The notes below the pieces were generated by a model. It was given only the letters and a program-made list of their open reading frames with translations, did no database searches and was not told the DNA's origin. From FEN-1350 sp964643355 (GTDB lineage: Bacteria > Planctomycetota > Phycisphaerae > Sedimentisphaerales > Anaerohalosphaeraceae): a DNA stretch of 64,000 nt. Positions 16,369-25,357 of this stretch are shown here, in pieces (the stretch's first letter is position 1; each line of letters opens with the position of its first letter). The DNA lies in the NCBI GenBank assembly GCA_964643355.1, contig CAZXPW010000001.1:1-64000 (forward strand). Reading direction: 5' to 3'. The position numbers were made by a program, and so were the translations under genes.

Positions 16369-18291
16369 TCATTTTTCCAAAGACAGATCCACCGCCTTTT
16401 GGGCAATCTTGTTTTGAGCCGCCCGGATCCATTGCGAAATCGCAAGCGTCTTGCTGTCCTGGCTTCCGCGAATCCGCACGCTGACGCCATCGGTCTCGGC
16501 CTCTTTGGGTCCTACAACCAGCATGTAAGGAATTTTGTCGGCGTGGGCTCGAACGATCTTGGCGCCAATCTTGTCGCTGGACGAATCCAACGAGCTTCGC
16601 AATCCCGCCTGTTTGAGCCGGGCAACCAGCCGCTCGGCGAATTCATTGGTCTTCTCGCTGATGGGCATCACGCGCGCATGTTCCGGCGATAGCCACAACG
16701 GCAGATTCCCGGCGTAATGCTCCAGCAGGATCCCCAAAAATCGTTCCAGCGATCCCAAGATCGCACGGTGGATCATCACGGGAGTTTTTTCGGTGTTGTC
16801 CGGGGCGGTATAGACCAGTTCGAAGCGCTCGGGCATCGAGAAGTCGAGCTGGATGGTGCCGAGCTGCCAACTGCGCTTGAGGCAATCTTCGATATGGAAG
16901 TCGATTTTGGGACCGTAAAACGCCCCGTCGCCTTCGTTGATCTGATACGCCAACCCTTTGTGTTTGAGAGCCCCGGCCAGAGCGTTGGTGGCGATCTCCC
17001 AGATCTCGTCGGAGCCAATGTGCTTGGCGGGCTTGGTCGAAAGCTCGATGTGATAATCCTTAAAGCCGAACGCCCCGTAGAGTTCCTGCACCAGTTCAAT
17101 GACGCCGATGATCTCGCTTTCGATTTGTTCGGGCATACAGAAGATGTGGGCGTCGTCCTGCGTGAACTGTCGCACCCGAACCAGCCCGTGCATCTGACCG
17201 CTGGCTTCGTAGCGATGCACCAGTCCGAGTTCGGCAACCCGCATGGGAAATTCCCGATAAGAGTGTTTGTGGGTATTGTAAACCAACAATCCACCCGGGC
17301 AGTTCATGGGCTTGATGGCATAGTTGACATTGTCAACCGTGGTGAAGTACATGTTCTCTTTGTAGTGATCCCAGTGTCCGCTGCGGTGCCAGAGCGTCTC
17401 ATTGAGAATGATCGGCGTTTTGATCTCGGAATATCCATATCGGTCGTGAACTTGTCGCCAGAATTCGACGATCGCGTTCCAGACGATCATGCCCTTGGGA
17501 TGCAGAAAAGCAAAGCCCGGCCCCTCGTCGTGGAAACTAAACAGATCCAGTTGCCGACCGATGATCCGGTGATCGCGTCTCTTGGCTTCCTCCAGTCGAT
17601 CCAGATGATCCTGCAGGTCTTTTTTTGTGGGCCAACAGGTTCCATAGACGCGCTGGAGCATCTTCTGGCTGGCATCCCCGTGCCAATAGGCGCCGGCGAC
17701 AGACATGATCTTGAAGAATCCAATCTTTCCGGTACTGGGGACATGCGGTCCCCGGCACAGATCCGCAAACCCGTCTCCATGCGAATAGAAACTGATGACA
17801 TCGCCGCAAGCCCGCTGGATGTTGTCGGTTTTGTAGGGATCGCCGGCGACCTTTTGTAAGGCCTGCTCGCGGCTCATCTCGATCCGCTTCATGGGCGAAT
17901 CGGCGGCGACGATCGAGTTCATTTCGGCCTCGATTCGTTCGAAATCTTCGGGCCGAATGGGTTCATCCAGGTCGATATCGTAGTAAAAACCGTCTCGAAC
18001 CGTCGGTCCATACACAAGTCGGGCAGACGGCCACAACCGGCAGATGGCCTCGGCCATGACATGCGCGCAACTATGTCGTTGAATCTCAATGGATTCCGGA
18101 TCTTTCGTGGTCAATATCCGAAGGTCCGCCTCCCCGCTGACCGGTGTGGACAGATCCACTGTCCGCCCCTGAATTTGCGCCGCGATAGCGGCTCTGGCAA
18201 GTCCTGCCCCGATTTTCTTTGCAATTTCCCCGATCGTGGTCCCGTCCGGAACTTCCATCAGCTTCCCGTCGGGCAATTTTACCTTTGCCAT
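16369..18291 (-). CDS. thrS: Threonine--tRNA ligase
   Basis: A 640-residue class II synthetase of normal length. Residues 1-62 form the TGS domain (MAKVKLPDGKLMEVPDGTT), followed by the editing domain with HSCAHVMAEAICRLWPSA, the catalytic core with MNCPGGLLVYNT and YEASGQMHGLVRVRQFTQDD, and an anticodon-binding domain (about 535-640). It is the first gene after a strong promoter and leads the infC-rpmI-rplT-pheS order. The leader of about 70 nt is too short for a T-box. Confidence 0.98.
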   Translation of the reverse strand: MAKVKLPDGKLMEVPDGTTIGEIAKKIGAGLARAAIAAQIQGRTVDLSTPVSGEADLRILTTKDPESIEIQRHSCAHVMAEAICRLWPSARLVYGPTVRDGFYYDIDLDEPIRPEDFERIEAEMNSIVAADSPMKRIEMSREQALQKVAGDPYKTDNIQRACGDVISFYSHGDGFADLCRGPHVPSTGKIGFFKIMSVAGAYWHGDASQKMLQRVYGTCWPTKKDLQDHLDRLEEAKRRDHRIIGRQLDLFSFHDEGPGFAFLHPKGMIVWNAIVEFWRQVHDRYGYSEIKTPIILNETLWHRSGHWDHYKENMYFTTVDNVNYAIKPMNCPGGLLVYNTHKHSYREFPMRVAELGLVHRYEASGQMHGLVRVRQFTQDDAHIFCMPEQIESEIIGVIELVQELYGAFGFKDYHIELSTKPAKHIGSDEIWEIATNALAGALKHKGLAYQINEGDGAFYGPKIDFHIEDCLKRSWQLGTIQLDFSMPERFELVYTAPDNTEKTPVMIHRAILGSLERFLGILLEHYAGNLPLWLSPEHARVMPISEKTNEFAERLVARLKQAGLRSSLDSSSDKIGAKIVRAHADKIPYMLVVGPKEAETDGVSVRIRGSQDSKTLAISQWIRAAQNKIAQKAVDLSLEK

Positions 18292-18367
18292 CTACGATTC
18301 CGCTATTCCTTAAATCCGTATTTCACTCAGATAATCCTATAGTTAAATATCGACCAAACCGCAAGTT

Positions 18368-18395
18368 ACTATAAGGAAGACCCACGGATTGTCAA
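18368..18395 (-). promoter_or_regulatory. Sigma-70-type promoter of the thrS operon
   Basis: On the minus strand, TTGACA (18390-18395) and TATAGT (18368-18373) are 16 bases apart. The -35 overlaps the stop codon of the HAD gene (18392-18394). Transcription would begin about 70 bases before thrS. Confidence 0.72.
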
Positions 18396-19036
18396 GCCAC
18401 AAATGTCCATAATTCCTCCGGGTGGTCAATAATATCTGCAACTCCGGCATCGGAAAGGGCCTTTCGTCCGCGAAATCCCCAACTTACACCCAGAAATCGC
18501 ATGTCCGCCCGTCGGGCCGTCTCAAAATCCACATCGCTGTCTCCGACCAACAGGGTATGGCACGCAGCCAAGCCCAATTGCTCCAAGACTTTCCGGGTTC
18601 CGGCCGGATCCGGCTTGACCGGAATGGTATCGCTGACTCCGACAACGGAGGCCATTCGATCGGCAAAAAAATGGCGAATGATCAGATCGGCTTCCTTTTG
18701 GTTCTTATTGGTGATGACCCCCATTCGAACACCTTCAGCTTTCAGCCGATCGATCACATCCGGCAAACCCTTATAAATCCTGCTGCGGACGATGAGATTT
18801 TTCTGATAATTGGCCCGCATCAACTCTACCGCACGATCCGCCAGATGTTCTTGACCCGGGCCGACTGCCCGCAGAGCAAAGGTTCGCACCCCGTCACCGA
18901 TCATTCGTCGACAGCTTTGGGGCGCATGTTCCGGCAGGCCCAGTTGACGCATCGCCATATTCATGGCCGAACTCAAATCAGCCAGCGTATCGATCAGCGT
19001 GCCGTCCAGATCGAAGATAATCCCTTTGTATCTCAA
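18392..19036 (-). CDS. HAD hydrolase, phosphoglycolate phosphatase-like
   Basis: A 214-residue HAD-superfamily phosphatase. Motif I is IIFDLDGTLIDT (nucleophile D8 or equivalent), motif II GVITNKN, motif III a conserved lysine in IPVKPDPAG, and motif IV LLVGDSDVDFETARRA. A helical cap lies at about 17-80. Gph-like proteins remove phosphate from 2-phosphoglycolate but also act on other small phosphates. The frame starts at TTG; AAAGGA six bases upstream and the conserved protein start MRYKGIIFDLDG support that codon. It is upstream of, and its stop overlaps, the thrS promoter. Confidence 0.88.
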   Translation of the reverse strand: MRYKGIIFDLDGTLIDTLADLSSAMNMAMRQLGLPEHAPQSCRRMIGDGVRTFALRAVGPGQEHLADRAVELMRANYQKNLIVRSRIYKGLPDVIDRLKAEGVRMGVITNKNQKEADLIIRHFFADRMASVVGVSDTIPVKPDPAGTRKVLEQLGLAACHTLLVGDSDVDFETARRADMRFLGVSWGFRGRKALSDAGVADIIDHPEELWTFVA

Positions 19037-19126
19037 CGCAATTCCTTTAGTGACAATGAGTTATGGAACTCCATCCGTCCGCCGAACAATCACGGCAACA
19101 AAAATGTATTGTAATCGCCTTTTTTG

Positions 19127-19155
19127 TTGTTGAAATAGAAATCCTGTTGTATAAT
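19127..19155 (+). promoter_or_regulatory. Promoter candidate for the FHA gene
   Basis: A consensus -10 TATAAT (19150-19155) is preceded by TTGTTG (19127-19132) with a 17-base spacer. The start codon of the FHA gene is 39 bases downstream of the -10 end, with GAGGAG just before it. Confidence 0.55.
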
Positions 19156-19194
19156 ACAAGGTGGTATTGAACACAAACGGGAGTCAGAGGAGCA

Positions 19195-19683
19195 ATGCCG
19201 ATGCAGGTAAATCTTGTCCTTCTGAAAAAGAATGGGGCAACGAAGACCATTTCCTTAACGGGTCCTTTGACTACGATTGGTCGCCAGCAGGAATGCACCT
19301 TGTGTGTCCCTTTGATGAGTGTCTCCCGTCGGCATTGCCAGATCGAGATGGATAATGAATCCGCGATTCTTCGCGATACCGGCTCCCGCAACGGAGTCTT
19401 TGTCAACGACCAGAAGGTCGAGGAGGCCCGCCTCCAGGCCGGAGATCGGATCAAGATCGGTCCCCTGTGTTTTGCCGTTCAGATCAACGGCCAACCCGCT
19501 ACCGAATCGCTGATTCCCGCCACATCCGAACCCATCGCCGCCCCGGAAACCAAGGTGAAAAAGATCGCCAAGGAATTTGCTGATGACGATGACTTAGCAG
19601 ATCTTGACGATCTGGTTAGCGGCAGTCAAGGCAATACCACATTGGAAGCTCCCCTTTCGGACATGGCCGACGAAAAGGCATAG
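19195..19683 (+). CDS. FHA-domain protein
   Basis: A 162-residue cytoplasmic protein. Residues about 5-90 form a forkhead-associated domain, a phosphothreonine-binding fold: IGRQQECTL, SVSRRHCQIEMD (the conserved S-R-x2-H) and LRDTGSRNGVFVND (the N-G pair). The tail (about 100-162) is acidic and charged and probably disordered. Such proteins bind partners phosphorylated by Ser/Thr kinases; no kinase is in the window. GAGGAG precedes the ATG by four bases. A related, shorter FHA protein is at 48793. Confidence 0.9.
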   Translation: MPMQVNLVLLKKNGATKTISLTGPLTTIGRQQECTLCVPLMSVSRRHCQIEMDNESAILRDTGSRNGVFVNDQKVEEARLQAGDRIKIGPLCFAVQINGQPATESLIPATSEPIAAPETKVKKIAKEFADDDDLADLDDLVSGSQGNTTLEAPLSDMADEKA

Positions 19684-20002
19684 TCTAAACAGTTGGCCTC
19701 TTCGTTCATCCCGAAATGGCTTCCGGGGGCTCACGCCCCCGGCTAAATCCTTTCGTCCCTGCGGGACTTGCCCAACTCCCTCTCTGGCCCTTCCACTCCT
19801 TGTAGGGACGGGTTTCAACCCCGCCCGTACCGACATTTGAATGGGTCTGGCTTCCGGATGGATATGATCCCCCGGATACAATCCGCCATCATCTTTGGGT
19901 ATCTTTGGAATCTTTGGAAAATTCGATGAATATCCAAAGATGATGATTCATTTTTACTATCTTTGGATTTTTAGCGTAATAATCCAAAGGCGCCAAAGAT
20001 GC
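19684..20002 (+). repeat. Repeat-rich gap: REP-like hairpins and ATCTTTGG octamer cluster
   Basis: This non-coding stretch has two parts. From 19720 to 19835 there are compact GC hairpins: CCGGGGGC/GCCCCCGG (19723-19742, perfect 8-bp stem with TCAC loop), GTCCC/GGGAC (19755-19767), and a GGGACGGGTTTCAACCC-type palindrome (19805-19830). They resemble interspersed repeats of environmental genomes. From 19886 to about 20012 the octamer ATCTTTGG or its complement recurs at about seven places (for example 19891, 19901, 19910, 19934, 19959, 19993), some inverted, including an 11-bp inverted pair around 19889 and 19934. Confidence 0.6.
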
Positions 20003-20330
20003 TCAAAGATGATGATTTCTTTCCGGGCCACCCCATAAATCCCTCCGGGTCGAATCCGGCCAGGAGCATAACCACCGACCCTGAAATCCCGACTTGGATG
20101 TCTCGATTCCCAATTCGCGTTTGGCGTCTCGAAGCCGATTGTCGCCAATCTGAAACTCTCTTGCCCGTCGGAAGATCTCTTCGCTGTCCAGCGGTTCCTT
20201 GCCTTGGAGTTGTTCGCGGAGGAACGCTTTGGCGTCGTGGAGTTTTTTGGAGCCGGGGCGGTCGGGTCGGTTGGAGAAAATCTCGTCGGTGTCGTCGGTC
20301 ACCGGCAGTAAATAGGACCCACAATCTCGG
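20003..20330 (-). pseudogene. C-terminal remnant of a primase/AAA-ATPase-type mobile gene
   Basis: On the minus strand about 85 residues read like the winged-helix tail found at the end of RepA/DnaB-like AAA ATPases and bifunctional primases: KKLHDAKAFLREQLQGKEP, then SEEIFRRAREFQIGDNRLRD, AKRELGIETSKSGFQGRW and a final LCSWPD. The upstream part that should carry the Walker motifs is missing, because rlmN begins 40 bases beyond the fragment. The open frame extends to 20392 but the residues before about 20330 look unrelated. I treat it as a truncated relic; the family call rests on my recognition of the tail and needs a profile search. Confidence 0.5.
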
Positions 20331-20369
20331 TCCTTTAAAACTATCGTAAGGTCGGTTATACTTGCTGAG

Positions 20370-21476
20370 ATGGAAGAACAACCAGAGGACATTCAATACA
20401 ACGAAAACGCATTACTCTTGGGAAGAGAGGGTCCCTTGGACCTTAAGAATTTGAACATTGAGGAGTTAACCGTTCTATCGGAACGGTATGGGCAAAAACC
20501 GTTTCTGGCCAAATATCTGTTTTCGTTCATCCAAGCCAAGGCAATCACCGAAATTGACAGGATCACCCCCCTTCCGAAGGCATTCCGACAACGGCTGATG
20601 AACACAGGGTATTTCATCTCTCACTTGAAACTCGTCGAGTCGTTTACGGATCCGGACGGAACCGTCAAGTTTCTCTTTGAAACGGCCGATGGGTGTCGGA
20701 TCGAATCGGTTTTGCTGTCGGATCAGGATGGACGGCGGACCTTGTGTATCTCGACGCAAGTGGGCTGCCGGATGGGCTGTGCGTTTTGCGCAACGGGCAA
20801 GCTGAAGTTCCAGCGCAATCTGTCGGCCGCCGAGATCGTCGATCAGTTTTATCAGGCCGAGAAAATCGCCGGAACAATCAGCAATGCGGTGTATATGGGA
20901 ATGGGCGAACCGTTCGATAATTACGATGCGGTGATGCGGTCGATCCGTCTGTTGCACAATCCGGCCGGGCGACATCTCGGACAACGGCACATTACGGTCT
21001 CGACTTGCGGAATCCCGGAAGGAATCGTACGGTTCGCCGGCGAGGGTCATCAGGTCCGACTGGCTATCTCCCTACACGCACCGACGGACGCAATCCGTGA
21101 AACCATCATGGCCGTGGCCAAAACATGGAAGATCGAACAGATTCTGTCGGCGGTACGGGAATATCAGCGGATCACCGGGCGGCGGGTGACCCTGGAGTAT
21201 TGTCTGATTCGGGATCTCAATGACTCCGATGGGTGCGCACACAAACTCATCGGCCTGATTCGTACGCTCGACGCGGCCGTCAACCTTATCGAGTACAATC
21301 CCCATGCCGGTTGTGCATTCCAGCCCAGCAATGCCGATAGGATTCGGCGGTTTCAGGATCTGCTCGCCAGGGCCGGGATCGAAACGGCCGTCCGCTACAA
21401 ACGCGGGCAAACGATTCATGCCGCCTGCGGCCAGCTTGGCGCCGACTGCCTGAGCAAACGGGACAGGACAGCATAA
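20370..21476 (+). CDS. rlmN: 23S rRNA (adenine(2503)-C2)-methyltransferase, radical SAM
   Basis: A 368-residue radical SAM enzyme that methylates A2503 of 23S rRNA and, in E. coli, A37 of some tRNAs. The iron-sulfur motif CxxxCxxC is C133, C137, C140 in QVGCRMGCAFCATGKL; GEPFDNYDAV, STCGIPEGI and SLHAPTDAIR follow. The C-terminal HAACGQLGADC contains the conserved methyl-carrying cysteine. The first 20 residues are poorly conserved, so a start slightly downstream cannot be excluded. It is convergent with the GH50-like gene. Confidence 0.95.
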   Translation: MEEQPEDIQYNENALLLGREGPLDLKNLNIEELTVLSERYGQKPFLAKYLFSFIQAKAITEIDRITPLPKAFRQRLMNTGYFISHLKLVESFTDPDGTVKFLFETADGCRIESVLLSDQDGRRTLCISTQVGCRMGCAFCATGKLKFQRNLSAAEIVDQFYQAEKIAGTISNAVYMGMGEPFDNYDAVMRSIRLLHNPAGRHLGQRHITVSTCGIPEGIVRFAGEGHQVRLAISLHAPTDAIRETIMAVAKTWKIEQILSAVREYQRITGRRVTLEYCLIRDLNDSDGCAHKLIGLIRTLDAAVNLIEYNPHAGCAFQPSNADRIRRFQDLLARAGIETAVRYKRGQTIHAACGQLGADCLSKRDRTA

Positions 21477-21500
21477 AACCGGATTACATTACCCGGATTG

Positions 21501-23306
21501 TCAGCGATTTAGGATCGCAGCATGGGCCTGCCGGAGTTGCCCGACCAATACTTCCCAGGGTTTTCCATCGATGCGCATCAGTCCGCGGTTGGCCCGGCGG
21601 TCGGGCGTGTCGATATCCTGCCAGGTGAACCAATGCGCACCGACGACGAACGGCAGGTTATAGAAATCCAGCGACAACCGGCGGGCCTGCATCGCCCGTC
21701 GTGATTGATCGATCACCGCTTCGTTCCAGGACCAGTCCAGACCTTGCGGCTGAACGGGGTCGTAGAGGCCGGAATCGAGCGCCGGCACGGACCATTCTCC
21801 GATCAGGATCGGTTTTCCGGTCAAATCGTAAAACATTTTTAGAAAGGCGGCTTCTCCGCCTGAAAGACCTTCCCGACGATTAGCCGGATAGAGGTTGACC
21901 CCGATTCCGTCGTAGGGCTTGTACAGATCCAGAAGCCGGGCATATGCGCCGATATCGGAGGCCATGAATCGATTGGAAAAGATCGGTCGATCCGGATCGA
22001 CGGCCCGAATGCATCGGATCGTTGTTTCGACATACTGCTGGATGATCTTTCGTTCGAAAGCCAGATAATCGCTCATTCTGGAATCATTCGGAACACTCGG
22101 CACGGGTTTGTGCAGCGAAAGATCCGTGAACGAAATATAGTTGCTTTTCCAGGTCTCGTTGAGGCGAGCAATACTCTGATAACGAACCTGCAGCGACTGA
22201 ACAAAGGCCTCGGAACAGGCCCGGGACCAGACACGCCGATAGAGCCGATCGTGGGACAATTCATTGTCGGCAAACCACGCGACAAACCAGGGCTTGTCGC
22301 CAAGAACGGAATAGGCCTTTTTCACAGCGGCCAGATACGCCGCCGCGAAGCGCCGATCAAACGGATCCGGAAAACCGTGACCTTCCGGAGACGGATCTCC
22401 GCCGGTCGTCAGCCAGTCGAATTCGCCCGGGATTGAACGGCTCTCCAGGACGACGAATATCGGCAAGGCCAGTTTCCCCTGAGCAACCAGGGTATCGTTG
22501 ACCTTCGCCCATGGCTCCGGATTCGTCCAGCCGGCCAGGGAGTTGAACCCCCAATCGCGAATCTGCTCAGCCGCGTCCAGGCCCTGCGGAATCGAATCGG
22601 TCTGCGGCAGGGAAGGCCCGACCACGGCGACCGAATAAAAGGGCTGACCATCCGGACTGATCAGCCACCAGACATCCTTGTCTTTTTCGAGTCGAAATGT
22701 CTTGCTTTCAGCGAAGGTCAAAAACGGTCGAAACCGCGACACCAAGGTCGGCCGCGACTCGGCCGCAAGCGGCGCCACGATCGAATCCACGGACAACTCC
22801 GCAAACCAGATCTTTCCGTCCGTTTTTTCGCCCAGCCCAAAACCCGGACTGAGCGAATCGGCTCCGGCCGGCGATACGCGAACGGCCACCTCGAATCGAC
22901 GCCACGCGGGCGATGGCTCCAGGTCAAATCGCGTTTTGGCAATGCGGCGATCACCGGCATAGAAACTGATCACCACCTCGGCTTGAAAGGGAAGAATCTT
23001 GTCGGTTTTGTACCAGCCGCGAATCGTGCCGGTGGTCATCGGAAACCGCTGATGGTACTGATACCGAAGTCCCCACTGTCCGGCGTACCAGGGACCGACA
23101 ACCAGACAGGGTCCATAGGGCGAATCCGGCTCCATCCGCATTTGTGCGGCCGACTCATTCGATAACTCGGATTGGCCGGCTTCGGGAAACCGCGTCGGCG
23201 CCCATTTCGTTTCCTCAATCGGCAATAGAACCGATTCGGCCGAACAGACAATCGCCATCGCCGGCAAGAGGATGATCCACCAACACCTTTTGGCTACCCT
23301 GCCCAT
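21501..23306 (-). CDS. Secreted clan GH-A glycosidase, GH50 agarase-like
   Basis: A 601-residue protein with a signal peptide (about 1-24, RVAKRCWWIILLPAMAIVCSA). Residues about 35-185 look like a carbohydrate-binding beta-sandwich. The catalytic TIM barrel runs from about 200 to the end, with DNELSH (candidate acid/base E349) and KPILIGEWSVPAL (candidate nucleophile E504), the spacing expected for clan GH-A; the sequence around WFVAWFADNELSHD resembles GH50 beta-agarases. The substrate could be a galactan or another beta-glycan. ATG 23306 has GGGAG nine bases upstream; a TTG nine bases earlier is less likely. Confidence 0.72.
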   Translation of the reverse strand: MGRVAKRCWWIILLPAMAIVCSAESVLLPIEETKWAPTRFPEAGQSELSNESAAQMRMEPDSPYGPCLVVGPWYAGQWGLRYQYHQRFPMTTGTIRGWYKTDKILPFQAEVVISFYAGDRRIAKTRFDLEPSPAWRRFEVAVRVSPAGADSLSPGFGLGEKTDGKIWFAELSVDSIVAPLAAESRPTLVSRFRPFLTFAESKTFRLEKDKDVWWLISPDGQPFYSVAVVGPSLPQTDSIPQGLDAAEQIRDWGFNSLAGWTNPEPWAKVNDTLVAQGKLALPIFVVLESRSIPGEFDWLTTGGDPSPEGHGFPDPFDRRFAAAYLAAVKKAYSVLGDKPWFVAWFADNELSHDRLYRRVWSRACSEAFVQSLQVRYQSIARLNETWKSNYISFTDLSLHKPVPSVPNDSRMSDYLAFERKIIQQYVETTIRCIRAVDPDRPIFSNRFMASDIGAYARLLDLYKPYDGIGVNLYPANRREGLSGGEAAFLKMFYDLTGKPILIGEWSVPALDSGLYDPVQPQGLDWSWNEAVIDQSRRAMQARRLSLDFYNLPFVVGAHWFTWQDIDTPDRRANRGLMRIDGKPWEVLVGQLRQAHAAILNR

Positions 23307-23327
23307 CGTGTTCAACTCCCGAATCGA

Positions 23328-24305
23328 TCATCCCATCCACGGGCGGGCACGGGTCTTGTGTTTGGCAATGGCCTCTTCGGCCAGCGCGACATCTTCGGCC
23401 ACCTGCCAGTCAAACATCCCCACGCAGGCGAAGTCGGCCCCGTTGCCGAAGGCGTAATCGAATCCGCTCTGGGGCTTGATCGCCCCGGCCGCCAGAATCT
23501 TGTAGGCGATCCAGGGTTTCTTGACCTCCTTCATGAAGGTCATCGTCTCCTGCGGGGTCATGTCGTAGTAGTTATCGACCGCATAATTGTCGATGACCTG
23601 CTTGGTCTGATCGGCTCGGCGCGCGGACCAGTAGTCGGTATGGTGGAAGGTCTTCATATAAAAATCGACGGGAAGATTGGCCGATTCGACGGCAACGAGC
23701 ATCTCCAGCGAATGCCCCGCGACTCCGGCGATCACGCCGTTTTTCTTGATAATCGAAACCAGCTTGTCAATCAGATCGATCCGATTGTCAAAGACCCATC
23801 GGTCCCCGAGATTGCCGACCAGATAGACGCCGACGGCGCCATGATCGATCGAGAGTTTGACCGGCGCTTCCAGATCATTGGGCTGGGCGTCGATCTGGGA
23901 CAACCACTGCATCTTGCCGCCGCGTTCCTTCCAATACCGATTGAACAGCTTGACCGCGCGCAGATCGCTGGGATTGATGTTCATTGTGGTGATGCCGTTT
24001 TCCTCGCAGATCTGCCAAGTATCCATGATCTTGTCGTCCGTGAAATAGTTTTTCAGCAAGGGCGAAACATAGATCAGATCGCGACTGTGGGCGTACCCGC
24101 TGATCAGATTGCCGCCGCAGATCAGACGGCTGATTTCGACATTGCCGATTTTCCCCGTGGACATCTTTTTTCCGGTCTTGACCGTCGGCGACAATACCGG
24201 GGCGGTTTCGGCGGCCCGAAGCGCCTGCTCCTCGAAGCTCAGTCCGATGGCCGCGGAGGCGGCGGTGGCTTTGATGAAGGTCCTGCGATTGAGATCCTGG
24301 CTCAT
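23328..24305 (-). CDS. Tat-exported aldo/keto-reductase-like protein, paralogue 1
   Basis: A 325-residue protein. The N-terminus LNRRTFIKATAASAAIGLS is a twin-arginine export signal. The mature part begins KIGNVEISRLICGGNLIS, like the first strand of aldo/keto reductases, and continues as a probable TIM barrel (VGVYLVGNLGDRW, VAGHSLEMLVAV, FYMKTFHHTDYWS, AGAIKPQSGFDYAFGNGADF). I do not see the D-Y-K-H tetrad of classical reductases clearly, so enzyme activity is uncertain. It is the last of three tandem paralogues and ends 22 bases from the GH50-like gene. Confidence 0.75.
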   Translation of the reverse strand: MSQDLNRRTFIKATAASAAIGLSFEEQALRAAETAPVLSPTVKTGKKMSTGKIGNVEISRLICGGNLISGYAHSRDLIYVSPLLKNYFTDDKIMDTWQICEENGITTMNINPSDLRAVKLFNRYWKERGGKMQWLSQIDAQPNDLEAPVKLSIDHGAVGVYLVGNLGDRWVFDNRIDLIDKLVSIIKKNGVIAGVAGHSLEMLVAVESANLPVDFYMKTFHHTDYWSARRADQTKQVIDNYAVDNYYDMTPQETMTFMKEVKKPWIAYKILAAGAIKPQSGFDYAFGNGADFACVGMFDWQVAEDVALAEEAIAKHKTRARPWMG

Positions 24306-24343
24306 CCGTTTATCCTGTCTATTTCAGAGTTAATATAACCTGT

Positions 24344-25333
24344 TCATCCGTGCCACGGACGGGCACGCTGCCGATATCGATCGACGGTTTGCCGGGCTAT
24401 GCGGGCGTCGTCTTCCACCTGAAAGTCGAACATTCCCACGCACGCAAAATCGGCTCCGTTTCCGAAAGCATAATCAAATCCGCTCTCCGGCGAGATCGCC
24501 CCGGCCGCCAACACCTTGAACGCAATCCACGGCTTGTCGATCTCCTTCATGATGTCGATGGTCGTCTGCGGATCCAGCGAGAAATAATTGTCGTTGGCAT
24601 TGGCGATGACTTCGACTCTCGGCTCCCGGGGCATATTCGACCAGTAGTTCTCGTGGTGGAGAGTCTTCATGTAGAAATCGACCTCCAATCCGGCGGCTTC
24701 GACCGCGATGGGAACCTGAATACTGTGAGACGCCACGCCGACCAACACTTTGCGTTTTTTTCCAAATTCGACGAATTTTTCGATCCGGTCCATCCGGTTT
24801 TCCTTCACCCATCGGTCGCCCCGCTCCCCCTGCAGAATCACCGCCACAGCCCCGTTGTCGATGGCCTTGGCCGCCCGACCGGTCAGATCCGTCTCCGACG
24901 GTTCGCACTGGGCGAGCCATTGAATCCTGCCTCCGAATTCCTTGTGATACCGGTTCAGCACCCGGACGGTAGGATCGCCGCCGCCGGCATAAGGGCTGTC
25001 GCAGGTGCTGATCATGCTGTTGATTCCCTGCCGCTCGCACAACCGCCAGGTATCCATAATCTTCTCGTCGGTGAAGTAATGTTTCAGGAGGTCGGACACA
25101 TACAAAAGATCCCGCGAGTGAGCGAACCCGTTGAGAAGGTTTCCCCCGCAGATCAGCCGGCTGATCCGGATCCCGCGGATCACGGCGGACGGCATCGACG
25201 CCGGTTCGGACGAAGACCGCAAGGATTGTCCCTGTGCGGCCAGCAGGGCGCGCTCCTCCAGACTCAGACACAGTCCGACCGAGGCGGCCGCTGAGGTCTT
25301 CAGAAACGATCTGCGATTCAATCCGCTATCCAT
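24344..25333 (-). CDS. Tat-exported aldo/keto-reductase-like protein, paralogue 2
   Basis: A 329-residue protein with the Tat signal LNRRSFLKTSAAASVGLCLS. It shares with its neighbours the motif IRISRLICGGNLLNGFAHSR, DKIMDTWRLC-like helix (here EKIMDTWRLCERQG), FYMKTLHHENYWS, and AGAISPESGFDYAFGNGADF. The start is ATG 25333 with GAGGTG upstream; an in-frame GTG 12 bases earlier lacks a ribosome site. The conserved HHxxYW and GxDFACVGMFDFQV blocks in all three paralogues hint at a shared ligand or active site. Confidence 0.75.
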   Translation of the reverse strand: MDSGLNRRSFLKTSAAASVGLCLSLEERALLAAQGQSLRSSSEPASMPSAVIRGIRISRLICGGNLLNGFAHSRDLLYVSDLLKHYFTDEKIMDTWRLCERQGINSMISTCDSPYAGGGDPTVRVLNRYHKEFGGRIQWLAQCEPSETDLTGRAAKAIDNGAVAVILQGERGDRWVKENRMDRIEKFVEFGKKRKVLVGVASHSIQVPIAVEAAGLEVDFYMKTLHHENYWSNMPREPRVEVIANANDNYFSLDPQTTIDIMKEIDKPWIAFKVLAAGAISPESGFDYAFGNGADFACVGMFDFQVEDDARIARQTVDRYRQRARPWHG

Positions 25334-25357
25334 ATCCGGTATCACCTCATCAAGGGA

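Noticed and set aside
18292..18367. T-box leader before thrS
   Set aside because: Only about 70 bases lie between the promoter and thrS, with no T-box sequence or terminator.
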